A stretch of DNA of 64,000 nt from Melampsora larici-populina 98AG31 (lineage: Eukaryota; Basidiomycota; Pucciniomycetes; Pucciniales; Melampsoraceae). Position numbers and translations under genes: made by a program. The stretch spans positions 337,757-401,756 of the forward strand of contig NW_006768767.1 in NCBI RefSeq assembly GCF_000204055.1. Reading direction: 5' to 3'. Under the pieces are notes generated by a model. The model did not search any database, was not told the DNA's origin, and saw only the letters and a program-made list of their open reading frames with translations. Shown here in pieces: positions 33,719-45,922 of this stretch (positions are counted from its first letter, which is position 1; every line of letters starts with the position of its first letter).

Positions 33719-36381
33719 TCAAGATCTTCTTCGACGTGAGTTCGAAGATCCTACGATCCTCATCAATGTATTTCCAGTGCTCAATAGTTTTTGACGTTTA
33801 GCCGCTTTGCTCGCTATTTTCTCCTCTAGTTCAATTTTCACATCTTCCTCTTCGAATTGTTCACCCATTGTATACCAGATGATTGTGATGACACCGATCA
33901 AAGAAGAAGCAATACACGCTGCAATTGAAAGAATTCCTTTGGTATGAAAGCCTGGATTTTGGGGATAGGGACCATGTGGGGCATTCGAAAGATCGTAGAT
34001 CGATGATCCCGATACACCGCCAGCATTACCCGAGTATGGTTTTCCAAGTTTTTTGCAATGATCTTTCATGAATGTTGGGACTGGGATGTTTGATTGACTG
34101 ACTGTTGGTGCTACCAGAACTATCGCTGCTAGCCCCGACTCTAGATGCCACTACAAGATTTTGAAACACGTCCTGGTCAGCGTGCTCTTCAAGAGTCAAT
34201 AGATGACAATACCGCTTACTTCGATGTGACAATGAAAGAACCAACTACCAGGAGAGTCGGCTATAAAGCGAAGTGTGACTGAACCGCCTCCGGGGATTTG
34301 CACAGTATCTCGCCTCATTGGATTGAGTTGATTTTCATCTATGAGTGACTGATCATTGATGTTCATCTGTTTTCCAACTATTTGAAACTTATGGCCGTGG
34401 AGGTGGACTATATTTCCCAGTCATGAATGATTGGCTTCAGTCGTAATGAGATATCCATTTTTACAAATATATGTGGAGAAGACAGCCACTTACAAGGATG
34501 ATTTCCAGAGTCCCAATTGAGAACTTTCAATTCCACTACGTCAAAATTCTCCACCAAATATATGTTGCTCTGAGGTCCATATATAGCAACATTTGTGAGA
34601 GCCTCAAATGGTGCAGAATCCACTGTCATAGTGGTTGGCACCAGGGGTGGTACAAAAGTAACATTATTGAACGAGGCTCGGTTCATACCGTTTTCGAAAG
34701 TGACAAAGAAAGCGCTATCGAGAGTGACATTAGCTTGATCCTTTCCTGCTGATACACTGGGTTGTTTGAAGCGGCTTACTTCAGTTCAATCGGTCGCGTT
34801 GGCCTGAGAATAGGTTGTACGATAAGTGGTTGGAACCTCGTGTCGTCTGTCATCTCATATACTGTGAATGGTTGATCTGGTGACATTGAGGCTTTGGAGT
34901 CATATGTGATGGAAGTCGTGTAATCTAGCAATGCCGTATAGATCAAAATCCATGACAGGTTTGAAGTAAAAAGAATGCCAATCAAACATACTAAGCATTA
35001 AATTGTCTGGAACTTTATCAAACATATCCGGATCGAAATTCGCATGCATATGCCAATTCGAATTTGTTTCATTACGAGCTGTGACCAAGACAGAATACCT
35101 CTGGGCGACCGACAAAGACAAACTGTCCACGGATAAAGGTTGTATATCTGTCTATCGATCCGATGAGAGGACGGGGTTGAATATTGGAATCTTGCTACGC
35201 ATTGTAGTCATTCGGGCAATAGAAAAAGATGCATACACCATCCACCTCGATGACTGACATCTCATGACCGTCAATCTTGAAATGAAACATGCCAAAGGCG
35301 CCCATGTTGATGATCCTTATCCGATAAGTACTTCCCGGCGAAAACGGAATAGTGACATTTTCGTTGAACATAGGAAGATAAGTATTGTTGTGTATGGCGT
35401 ATATGGCGGCGCTATCTGTAAAGTATTGAGTAAGTCACCAATAAGAGCTAGATTCATTGGCTTGGGATGGCCTGATGACTTACCAGGGACAGGCTCGGCA
35501 CCCATCGGATTATTTTTGCTCATATAAGTCAACATCAAGTCCGAGTGTTTAGTATGGTACCAATCAGACAATACAACCTGCAAGATAGTCTCATCAGCTT
35601 CCGTCTTCGTAGATCATCCATGCATCAACTACTTACGGTATACTCATCCGTGTATGTCGGCTTTTCGACCGGTAATATCACCACGGGGGCTCGGAGTCCG
35701 TCAACATATTGCCCCTGTCGACATTCGTATCATCATCAGTTTTGGTACTATGAACCGCCAACAATCTTACTTGTTGTATACTTACCAATGAATGTGCATG
35801 AACCCAATAGGTCCCAACCTGTGTAGTAGTGTTAACGACGTATATAAACTCTTCTCCAGGGGGAATGCCACTGTGAAGTAGCAAAAGAGGAAGTATTCAG
35901 CTTGGAACGCTGATTCCCATGGGATCAAACATGATGAATTCGGTGATGTACCATTGCGTTATGCCCATCGCCCCGTCATAGAAGTTGGTCTGATTGAAAA
36001 ACATTCCATGAAAGCTGCGGTGTGTGAAATTTATCATCAGTTAGTCAGGACGATCAACGGCTTCTTGGATCTCAGTCACTGACTGTAAGGTTGTAGGTAT
36101 ATCACCCAATCCGTTATATGCATGCATCCGAATGACGTCTCCGGCCTGGACGGTGATGGGGGGCGGACTAAGAGAGATGAGTGAAGTCAGAGGCGTATAA
36201 CATTTAGGATCCAACTGAATATCACGTACGGCCAGGTGTTGTTGACTCCAATCACCCTTCTCTCAAACAGTCCATTCGGATTCGCTGTGGCATATGTGAT
36301 ATTCCAATATATGTTCACCTCCCCGGCGTGAACTACGAAAAAACAAACGAAAAGTACGAAGAAGAATGCGAGCCTCGTCAT
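33719..36381 (-). CDS. FET3: Fet3-type multicopper ferroxidase, about 12 exons, about 635 aa
   Basis: Oxidises Fe(II) at the plasma membrane in high-affinity iron uptake. The N-terminus MTRLAFFFVLFVCFFVVHA is a signal peptide. Copper ligands appear in order: LHFHGMF, YWVHAH, HPFHLHGHK and FHCHIEWHLE. Also seen are DWYH, NPMGAEPVP (the Fet3 Glu near the iron site) and SVAQRYSVLV. Near the C-terminus a single membrane helix (about residues 560-583) precedes a basic tail, a type I topology. Exons on minus: 36381-36230, 36167-36084, 36014-35952, 35870-35786, 35714-35637, 35577-35484, 35415-35237, 35151-34992, 34924-34780, about 34740-34494, 34407-34220 and 34150-33719. The junction near 34741-34780 does not join in frame with an ordinary intron, so it may be a small intron I misplaced or a frameshift. 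No FTR1 permease lies nearby. Confidence 0.85.
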
Positions 36382-36799
36382 AGAGAAAAACGATGAAGGT
36401 GACCGATCGGAAGAGGGAAAGATTGAAGTTTGATGTTGTACCCCTTGAAGGAATTTTCAGTGTTAGCCAGTTGGCTTATCTGATTAAAATTTTGAATCTG
36501 TCGAATTACTACCGAAGACGAGACGTGAAATCTCCGCCACGCGTTTTGAATTTTGAATTTTGAGATTTTGCAAATTCGACTTCCTACCTCGTTTTCGATT
36601 CCGGCCTCGCACCACAACCTACCACAGCACACAACGCATTCCACCAGTGACCACAGCACTCTTGCAACCGTGGTTTACATTAGATTGACACTGAATACAC
36701 ATGGATCACATCATCTTCATCCCACAAAACAACATCTAATTCATGTCGATCGATCACAAGCAATCTTGAAGTTTGTATGAAAACTCAAAAGCTTTGTTA
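36382..36799. other. Promoter region of the ferroxidase gene
   Basis: Upstream of the minus-strand start at 36381. GATA-type iron-regulator sites (WGATAA) might be expected; TTATCT at 36475-36480 (AGATAA on the minus strand) is one match. One site is weak evidence. No gene was seen. Confidence 0.35.
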
Positions 36800-38097
36800 G
36801 GGCCCGTTCGGTAGGAATTCCAATATACTGTTGGCAAAACACAGTTTATTGATCTGCCCCTATAAGGCCTGGACCCGGCACCGGGACCAGCGGGCAAGCC
36901 CGAGCCGGGCTCGGGCGTTTTCGGCCTCAGAAATTCACCCTCGGGCCCAAGAGTAGTGTGCTTTTGGGCTGGGCAAAAGGGCTGAAACTGAGGGTTTTGA
37001 GCAAATGCAGTGATGAAAGGGGATCTGAGAGGCCCCAAAAAGTGGCAATGACACCCAAAAAGCAAAAAAAGGGCTTCCAATGGCCAATATAATGTGCCGC
37101 AAATCATCAATTTTGTTTTATTTTTGTTATTTTTGTATATTTTTGCTGTGCCGTGCAAATTTTTTTTATACTTGGGCTGGGCCGGGTTGCCCACTAAAAA
37201 ACAAGAGTCCAAGTTGGCTTTGATTTTGAAGGCCGGGCCGGGCCGGGTCCAGGCCTTATGCCCCTATATCAAGGTGCAGATTGAAATACCGTTTATTTGG
37301 TTGTTCAATTTACCAAACACTCGACCAAACAGGTCAACAAAAGATCACAATGATTGTTCTTGACCTGTTGATCATTGGTCGAGTGTTTGGTGACAACAAT
37401 TGAAATTTGGAAATCAATTTATACATTTTAAAAATGATCAAATCTTATTAAAACAATTGAATCTTTTTGAAAACCATCCATATTGCAACTCTCATCAAAT
37501 CCTTGTTCTTTCATTCATGCATGTATTATTCCAACTATCCATTGAAATCAGTTGTATTTATGTTGATAAACATTTTATTTTTGTTTGTTCAATGAAAGTG
37601 AACAAAGACAAAGACAGAAGTTGATAACAAAGATGAAAGTTTGGAAAGGATGAAAGATCAGGACATAGACAAATGAGCAGAGCAAGAATGATCATAACAT
37701 GAGGATGGATAAGGAAGAAAGGGTGATGAACGGTTGAAAGAGTTGGAATGGTGACGGTTGAACTTGAAGAAACAAGGATTGGGTATGGTGAAGGAGAGTT
37801 TATGGTAAATGAAGAGAGGTTGAGCAAAAAGGAAGGGGGAAAGAGTGATGGAGAGAGAAGGGTATGGAAAAGGGAGAGGGGCAAAAAGGGTTTTATGGTC
37901 CAATATACGGCCTCAAGGCTGTATATCAGAATGGACAAATATATCATGATGTATGATTTATTCTTTTGTCCAAATACTCTTGCCAAACACCACGGCTCTT
38001 TTCGAAATTTGATATACGTATATCGTCATATATACTGTATATTGGTTTGGTGTAGTATATCACGATATATGTATATTGAATTGTACCAAACAGGCCC
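36800..38097. mobile_element. Non-autonomous PIF/Harbinger-like element, 1.3 kb, TTA target duplication
   Basis: The ends are GGGCCCGTTCGGTA and TACCAAACAGGCCC (inverted, two mismatches), flanked by TTA at 36797-36799 and 38098-38100. Inside are a strong hairpin at about 37312-37392 (CCAAACACTCGACCAA against TTGGTCGAGTGTTTGG), subterminal ATATAC-rich repeats, and a hAT-like MITE at 36863-37258. Without that insertion it is about 894 bp. It has no transposase. Confidence 0.78.
36863..37258. mobile_element. hAT-like MITE, 396 bp, 8-bp target duplication
   Basis: Perfect 16-bp inverted ends TAAGGCCTGGACCCGG are flanked by the direct repeat TGCCCCTA at 36855-36862 and 37259-37266. An 8-bp duplication is diagnostic of hAT insertion. 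The subterminal regions are very GC-rich (CCGGGCCGGGCC, GAGCCGGGCTCGGGC). It has no transposase. It is nested in the Harbinger-like element. Confidence 0.85.
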
Positions 38098-38100
38098 TTA

Positions 38101-39146
38101 GCTTTGTTTGAAATTTCATGCTGAAATTCTTTCTTATTTTGCTTTCTTTTTGGTGATCACCCAAACTATACAAATTTGCCCAAGCAGCATAACTTTTTTT
38201 CCCACCCTCTCCTTCCCTTGACTTGAGATCTTGATAAACATCAGATTCTTTTTTTACTCCACAACATTTTGTCAAATCTGATCACAGGCTACGGCTGACA
38301 GCAAGCTGTAGAAATCTTTCATTTGATCATCTGTGTTGCACTTGTAAAGTTGTGTACACCATGATTCTTTATCTTTAGGAATGACCTAATTGAATACATA
38401 TATGTTTGTGTGAGGGATCTGACACAAACCATCACTGTCAGCCCCTGAGCTTTGACACAAAGCTAAAGGAGCTGCCCCAGAACACACATAATTATATATT
38501 AAAATGATAATAATAAAACATTTCTTCCATCGTTTTCATTTAAATACTACTACTACTACAATGTGTGTCTAGTTTCAAAGACAACATCAGGAGGCAGAAA
38601 GACTGCCTTAAAATAAATACATATAAAAATCTTCTACAGTGTGTGTCTAGTTTCAAAGATATCAATAAAAACTAATCACCTATAAAAATTATACACCTTA
38701 CGGGAAATGCAACAATAAGTCAAAGAAAACAGTTGTTAGCCAAAGAAGTAATGATAACTAGAAAAAGGGAATTACAAGAGAAAGACCTCAATAACTGTAG
38801 GATTACAAACCAACAACTCCACAACAAGAACTCAAGCGGTACCCTAAAGTTGTGGCACAAGTATCAGGAAAGGTGAGGAGAATCTTGTCAATTCCCAATT
38901 GGTATAAAACTGCAAGCTGGCCAACCATTGAAGCCAAGTACCATACCTTTCCCAATTGGTCACAACCACAAGTTGGCCAACCAACAAGAATTTAAGGCTA
39001 GTGACTGAAGTAACCAAGCTTTGCAGCCACAAGTAAGCCTCTCAGTCAGTAATATAGAAGTTCTCGAGGTGTTTTCTTCTCAAGATTCAAATTGAATCTT
39101 TAGGTTGACTGTGTAGCTAGAAAAGTGTATAGTATAGAAAGGGAAT
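38101..39146. other. Gene-free AT-rich stretch
   Basis: Contains direct repeats of CAGTGTGTGTCTAGTTTCAA type at about 38560 and 38640, and an inverted pair around 38885-38985 (CCAATTGGTATAAAACTGCA, TACCTTTCCCAATTGG). No gene was seen. Confidence 0.45.
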
Positions 39147-40210
39147 CCTGAGAGCAACAGGTTCCGTATTGTAGCAGGGCTGCTAATTACGTGCCTACTC
39201 CTTACCTTTTAGTCCAGACTAAAACCACTTAATACTTTGACTTAAGATCACCTCATCAAGACTGGTTTCATCTTTGGTATTATAGCACAAGCCACGGATT
39301 GTACTTGCCATCGTGGGTGTTGTGATGTTATTGGTTTCCTTTATTTTATCTCTGACTAGACTCCAGGGCTCGCCCTTTCTCAACTGTAATCGCCCTGTTC
39401 ATTTAATCAGCCTTCTTTACTTCATTTCTCTTATATAACCATGTATTCTTCGGAAGACTTCTTGTTTCCTGAGAACTTATCTTTTTATCATACTCTCATC
39501 TTCGATCTTGATTCTCTATTTTTAGCTTACTCTTAATCCATTACTATTAATAATCTCAATTATCCTTCGACGACAATTGTCTTCTCTTTCTAATTACTCT
39601 TTTAGCTCTTACAGCTTCTTTAACTTTCACTATCTTATACCGTAATTCAAACTGCATCTGTCCTTTCGGACTCCTTGTCTTCTCATCTAATCCTCAGACC
39701 CTAATCGTCTCTAAGACTTATTTTCGTAAGCCACTAAATCTTAAGACTTAACAGTACCCTAAGACGGGCCCTGTTACAGTATTAGACTATAGCTTCTGCT
39801 AGTCAACGGCGAGAACCAAAACACTAACCTGAGGGCAACAGGTTCTGTATTAGACTATAGCTTCTGCTAGTCGACGGCGAGAACCAAAACACTAACCTGC
39901 AAGCTTGGATCAAAAGTGTGGAGCACGCGTAAGGATTTGAATGAACAAAATAAAATTATGAAATTGATTCTTTTCGACACAAACCTGAGGGCAACAGGTT
40001 CCGTATTAGACTATAGCTTCTGCTAGTCAACAGCAAGAACCAAAACACTAACCTAACAGCACAGTAAGAGAACAAAAGTGAAAGTAAAAGATATCAGAAA
40101 AGAAAACAATAACTGGAGATAATGTAGATAAGATATCACTACCTGCAAGCTTGAAGCAAAAGTGTGGAGCACGCGTGAGGATTTGAATGAACAAAATAAA
40201 ATTATGAAAT
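39147..40210. repeat. Interspersed direct repeats of two cassettes
   Basis: Cassette A (about 52 bp, TATTAGACTATAGCTTCTGC... to ACACTAACCT) occurs at 39779-39830, 39847-39898 and 40003-40054. Cassette B (about 68 bp, GCAAGCTTG...GTGTGGAGCACGCGT...AAATTATGAAAT) occurs at 39897-39964 and 40142-40210. A leader CCTGAGGGCAACAGGTTC precedes two of the A copies and, as a variant, appears at 39147-39165. This looks like a rearranged or tandemly duplicated end of one element, such as LTR pieces, but no coding part is seen. Confidence 0.65.
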
Positions 40211-43200
40211 CTAAGCTGAAGATAAAACTATTAGACTCGTTGGTAAATGAGAAATCAGGAGAATGAATTTAGGAGAAACTTACTGATTCTTTTTGACACG
40301 AAAAGAAGCAGAAAAAGAGAGGAAAAGAGAATTACAAAAAGATAAAAGATAAACCCAAAAGAATCCACCATTTTACCCCTTGATTCAATTTCCCAAATAA
40401 CCCCTTTGTACTCTTCACTAATTTTCACACTAGTCACTGCATGACAGATCTTGATCTAGTCCAACGCTCACAACTTCTATTTCTATAAACATCCAATTAC
40501 CATAAATGGATAGTGATCTTTGACTACATAACAAGATAGTAACTTAGCCTATCTTAACAAGTAAGAGTATAACACAAGGATTTCTCATCAGACAAGAAGA
40601 AACCTCACCTTCTTCCCCTGTCACCTTTTAATTATTTGACTAAAAAATCCACTTCTCTTGAAAAGCTAGCTATATTAATGCCTAGTTCCATTCTCTATTG
40701 ACTCAAGTCTTGAAGAAGTGTCATCTCTTAAAAGCTTTGAAAATTAATAGCATAACCAATTGTTAGGCATTTTGAACCACACTCTCATTGTAAAATCCTT
40801 TAATTTCTGGCTGTGTCAAGATAGTGTCAGCTACGTTATCTAAAAACTCCCTGAGTTCGAAACAACCCCTCTGCTTACCGTAAGGTGGGTGGTTTACTTG
40901 GTCAAATCCACTGGTTTTGCAGTCCATTCCCTTATTGGGTCTTGGGTTGCGCTGGGCTTTGGTCGTGTGCGCTTCATCAGAAGCTTTAAGAAGGAGAGCA
41001 AATAGTATGATTTTATTGCATGTATTACTAAATATTTAAGAAACACTTAGTGTTATCTTTGATACAATATAAAAAGACTATTCGCACAAAGATGTACGCG
41101 TAACCAGTAGGTCACGTGTATGGGGGGAGGTGCCTAAGAATTGGCGTCTCTAGGACAAAAGACTCGGGAAGGAGGTAGCCAGGGATCGAGAAACCTCTAG
41201 GGAGAGGTAGTTATCAACATGTCTGAGCACCGCCGTAAGATCCGGTAATCGAAAGTAGGATCTAGAGCTTTCCTAAAAGGGGAGACGAAAAATCAAAGGT
41301 ACCGACATCAGAGTGTGTCGCAGACGACGGGGACTTAAGCACAGAAGGGGGGTTAGCGCTTAGCCCCGTCCTCTGGTCTACTTTTTAGGAGACCAGACAG
41401 AATTTTGTGGGGAGGCAGGGATGGACACAAAAAAGGGGGAAAGTCTTAGAGACTTGACACGAAAGCCATGCTGGGAGGAAAAGCCGGATAATGGAAAGGA
41501 TGAGATGAAGAGAAAGAATAGAAGACAGGATCCAGTGCAGGAAACTCTGAAAGATGAATTTGAGTGAATGTGCTATATGAACATTACCTCTCGACTTCGT
41601 TTCTGTCTGATCATGTCAGATCTTTCCCAAAGCTGAGGGAATAACCTCTTGGCAGGTACGTGCCTGACGGTTGATCTTTCCAACCATCAACCAGGCTGCT
41701 AAGTCAGAGGTAATCCCCTCTGACGCGTTGTCAGTTGGACCCGCTAGTCCATGGACCCGGGCAACCTACCTCGTGCCTCGTCCGGGTGCCATTTCACTCA
41801 TAGCTGACAAGATCCCTGCATTCCAACTAAGGCACTCTAGATTTTATTCTAGGGCTATCAGGTCTAAAAACCCCAACCATCGTTTCTTCTGCAGAACCCT
41901 GCAGTAGGCCGTTGTAGAACTTATAACCCAACAAGGGTTATACAGAGGGTAAAGGGTACAATCTGCAAGTAATAACTATACAGAAAGGGTCTAAGGACCG
42001 CCCTCATAAAACAAGACAATCAGAAAAGAGAACTTCTGTTGAATTGAGTACTGATAAGGCACCACAGGAAAGCACCTTTAAAGGACCAAAAGCACACAGA
42101 TTTTAACTCAAAAAGCACAATTTTATTTCTCTCAACACTGCTATAGTTTTATTCCAATATGATAACTAAGAAAATCAGCAATGTCTTTTTGATATCATTC
42201 CCAATAGGTTTTTTTGTACTAAAACACTAAAGTAAATTTCTCCTTATAGCTATAATAAAGGGCACATTTAAGTGACCAGGTACTGCCAAAATAAGTTTAT
42301 GATGATAAAAACACTGATAACTGTGTAGATGATAAAGAAAAAAGGGCAACAAAAATCCCAAAATCATCCTAGAGTTTATATATAATAATGTGTTACAACT
42401 CTTACAATGGTCAACAGCCTCAAAAACCAATCAATTTCGACAAAAAAACCCTAAAAACCATATGTTGACGCAATGTAATGGTCTTGTTACCAATTTATGA
42501 TGTAATTTTCATAGCCAAAAGTGATCAATGACTTATTTGAATGATGTACAGCACTTCTTATGATGAATACAGGTGTTTTTTTCCTTGTAAACTGGCTGAC
42601 AACCTATTTTTGAAGTTATGGGTTTTTCCAAATGATGTCCAATTTGTGATTACTAATGTGCATCTTCTAGATATTGTGATGCTGATTAACAATTGGGGCC
42701 ATATCATCTACTTCCAATGAGTAATGAATGAGTTATTGAGTTGTGAAGTTAAGGTTTTTGTATGTAAATGTTGTTACATGTATGTACGCAAGTGTAAAAT
42801 TTGAAATCCACACCATTTTCTTATTTCTCTTATAAATTTCTTTACACACCTCTTTTACTAATGGTTTAAAGTTTGTAACTTATTTAATCACCTCTGCTGT
42901 GTTGAATGAGCTATCTACTATCCCATTCTGACATCATTAGACATATGTAATAAGCTGAAAACCTCCATTTGTGACAAAATTCACACCTTTGTACCCCTGT
43001 ACACAGCTTTTGCTCCTACTCTCTTGCTCCTGTAAAATTACATCATCATATATAACCTTAAAAATCCTGGAAAATCCTCTTGGCAACCTTAAATATTACT
43101 AATACCACCATTACATGTGTAAACTACCCGTAAAACCCTTGTTTACCAGCTTCAAAAAAGTACCATTTCCTTAATAACTTCCATTTCCCCTTATCAACCA

Positions 43201-44957
43201 TCAAGATTTCAATTGTTACTGACTGATATAATTCTGTTCTTTCATATTCTAACCTCACAAAACACATAAACCTAATATTACTACCCTAAAAACCATTTCC
43301 AAGTTTGTATACCTATATTTTCAAATTTTCCTTATGTTTTTCTGTCCTTCCTTTTTATAATTCATTTGTGAATAGTTTTTACTGACCCTAATAAGGTGTT
43401 TGAAATAAAGTGACCTAATCATGACGTAATGAACAATACATAAGCCTAATAGAGCTTCTATTGATCAGATTCCTTCAATTTTGAGTTTGCTTCACTGCTG
43501 AACTTGTCTAATTAATTTGGTAAACTACTATGAATAATTTTTTTGATCAATCCCATAAATTGATCACCACAATGTACATCGTACTTATCTGAGTGGAACT
43601 GACCTGATCTGATAAAGCACATGCTGACCTAACCACACACCCGAGTTTATGACGTCTTGTTGAATCATAGCCGGTAAAACTCAATCCAATTTGCAAGGCC
43701 ATGTTTCAGAACAACAGTCTCAACTCTCCACACACTCCTTCATGACTGGGTATATTAGGAACAAATGTATGCTTGCACACAGTAGTTAGCACTAATTACT
43801 TTGAGGTGAGTGGACTTCTGCAATGAGACATGCATAACATGAGTCTCAAACACCATTATACTTTTGCTAATAATTCAAGAGTCAAGATGTTTTCAAAACT
43901 GAGATCATTTGTTTTTCTCTTTTGTGTCTTGCAGCTTACTGTATCCTTTTTTCCCGTTATCCAACAAATTTAGAGGCATCAATATCTCAGTTGCATTTTG
44001 ATATCATCAAGACTGCCTATGATGTAAAATTGAATGTGCCCATGAGCTGTGGCTGTGTTGTACAACCCACTGATTGATTGGAGATCTTTTGGTTTGAGAC
44101 CTGCTTGAAGTGCCGCTCAATATGGACACCCCAAGGCCTAAACATATTATATCATGTCAATAGCTACATTCAGTCTCAGTTGAGATTTTTTTACTCATCA
44201 GCACCAGAAAGAGTGAGAAAAACACAACAAATTGGACAAGTGAATATTTATAGGCTTAGGTAGTGATGTGTACGGTGAGGAAATGGTAAGTTTAGATACC
44301 AGGATATGGAGGTTTGTTCATGTTTAGTATTCTTCAGAGCTACCCAAGGCATCCTTGAAGTTGAAAAATGTAAAAAGGCATCAAAGATGACAAGGTCACA
44401 TCAAGATCTGCTTATCACAGCCTCAGGGTGTGTTTTTTGACCTTGCTTATACCGATTTATATGTGCTATGAACATGTAAACTCGTTTCTTCAATCCTCTC
44501 AATGTACCACATCATGGTCACCAAGTAAGTCTCAACAACGGGCACGCCAATTTTTACTGGGACCCAGCACACAACTTCATGCTCTGTGTTTTATAGTTAT
44601 TTGATACTCGATATGACAGTAAGCCACGGAAAAAGAACCAATCAATTAATGCAAGGAATTTTTAGATCGCGATTAAATCAACATTGTCTTCAACTACATA
44701 GAGACGCAAGAGAAGATAGTATATAACCAATAATGAATACTGTTTTAGATAGTGATACAAAGATTAGATTAAAAAGATCTCAAATCATTATAAGCTTCAA
44801 AAAAAATAAAGACAATCATCCCCTATATAACCCATACACCATAACCCAATCATAGCAAGAAAAACCTACATTTGGCGCAGTACAGAATGAGTCATTAAAA
44901 AACCAGCTTCAAACCCCCTAAATAGATTAACAAGAAAGAAACTAAGACATGAAATTC
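40211..44957. other. Long gene-free region with a GC-richer block
   Basis: The part at about 40850-41960 is GC-richer and purine-rich on the plus strand, unlike its AT-rich flanks. It contains short palindromes (GGGGTTAGCGCTTAGCCCC; GGTCTACTTTTTAGGAGACC). I find no coding frame with a domain. From 42000 to 44950 the sequence is AT-rich with frequent stops in all frames. It may consist of decayed elements. Confidence 0.45.
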
Positions 44958-45922
44958 TCAAAGTGGTCTATTTGTTTTACTGGAACTAGCTCCTCCGAAA
45001 TTTCCAGCATCTGGAATATTTCCTTTCCATTGTACTCCAGTACCTTTTTGAAGATGATGATTGATAACGACTGCTATTACCATTACTCCTGATGCTATCA
45101 TGATCGCCATCAAGCATCTACATGCCCATTTGCGCTCCTAAAATTTCAAACACAAGTCAAACTTAGAACGAGGGTAGAAGACGACCGAAAAACACTAAAC
45201 GTATGGAAATTGAGATCAAAACTAACCTCTCGTAATTTCTGGGCTTCCAAAAAAGTTGTTTGATAATCGCACACCAACCAATCTAACCTCATTTCGCTTT
45301 CTCCCAAAAACCTTTCGGCCGGACTTTCCGAAAGTACATTCCAATCTTCTTCCCCCCTCCTCTTTTCTTCTTCTCCATGATCAAGTTTCGAATTCTTAGG
45401 AATAATCACCAAAGAAGTTTGGCCGATTCCTACTTCGTTTCTACCAATTCTTGCCCTTAATCTACCTGTAAGTTTTTTACTTTTACGTTTGGTTTCTTCT
45501 CGCGTAGATTTTTTTAGTTTAGGACAAAATCTTCGATGAAGATGAAAAGTTCCTGGAATCCAAAGTAAGGGTAAAACGAATCCCCACCAAAAGAATTTCT
45601 CAGCTCGAGACATCTTCTTGGGTCCAGACTGGGGCAGGCGAAGTAATTCGGGGCTCAACTCTGGTTGATTGATGATTGGAGAAGAATGTATAGAAGAAGG
45701 ATGAGTTAAGAGAGCAGGTACAATCGATGCTAAGTCCTGTAACGGTCGATTCCAATTCGTAGGTGTAGAGAGGTCTGGCGGTGGTAGTGTTGGTAGTGTC
45801 GGCGGTGATGATGATGAGGATGACGATGGAGGTGGTGCTAAAACTTTTGGTGAGGAAGGAGGTATTGGAGCGCTTTGATCATTGATCGAGAGTGTAATTT
45901 GATGTTCCATGATGTCTGCCAT
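44958..45922 (-). CDS. Unknown membrane protein with two predicted TM helices, two exons, 291 aa
   Basis: Exons on minus are 45922-45227 and 45137-44958, with an 89-nt intron (GTTAGT...TTTTAG), 876 nt in frame. The N-terminal 95 residues are Pro/Ser-rich and probably disordered (a run of eight Ser occurs). A first hydrophobic helix follows KKMSRAEK (FFWWGFVLPLLWIPGTFHL, about residues 109-127). Next come a basic stretch (KKSTREETKRKSKKL) and an acidic/amphipathic segment. The second exon gives WACRCLMAIMIASGVMVIAV, a second helix, and a short polar tail. The layout suggests an endomembrane protein with both tails on the same side. I do not recognise the family. An alternative start is the second Met (MEHQ). 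It stands alone, with no obvious partner. Confidence 0.62.

Noticed and set aside
33719..36381. Laccase instead of ferroxidase
   Set aside because: The C-terminal membrane helix, NPMGAEPVP, SVAQRYSVLV and HIEWHLE fit Fet3-type ferroxidases better than secreted laccases.
39147..40210. LTR pair of an undescribed retrotransposon
   Set aside because: Cassettes are repeated three times within 300 bp. No internal coding region, target duplication or TG...CA ends could be defined.
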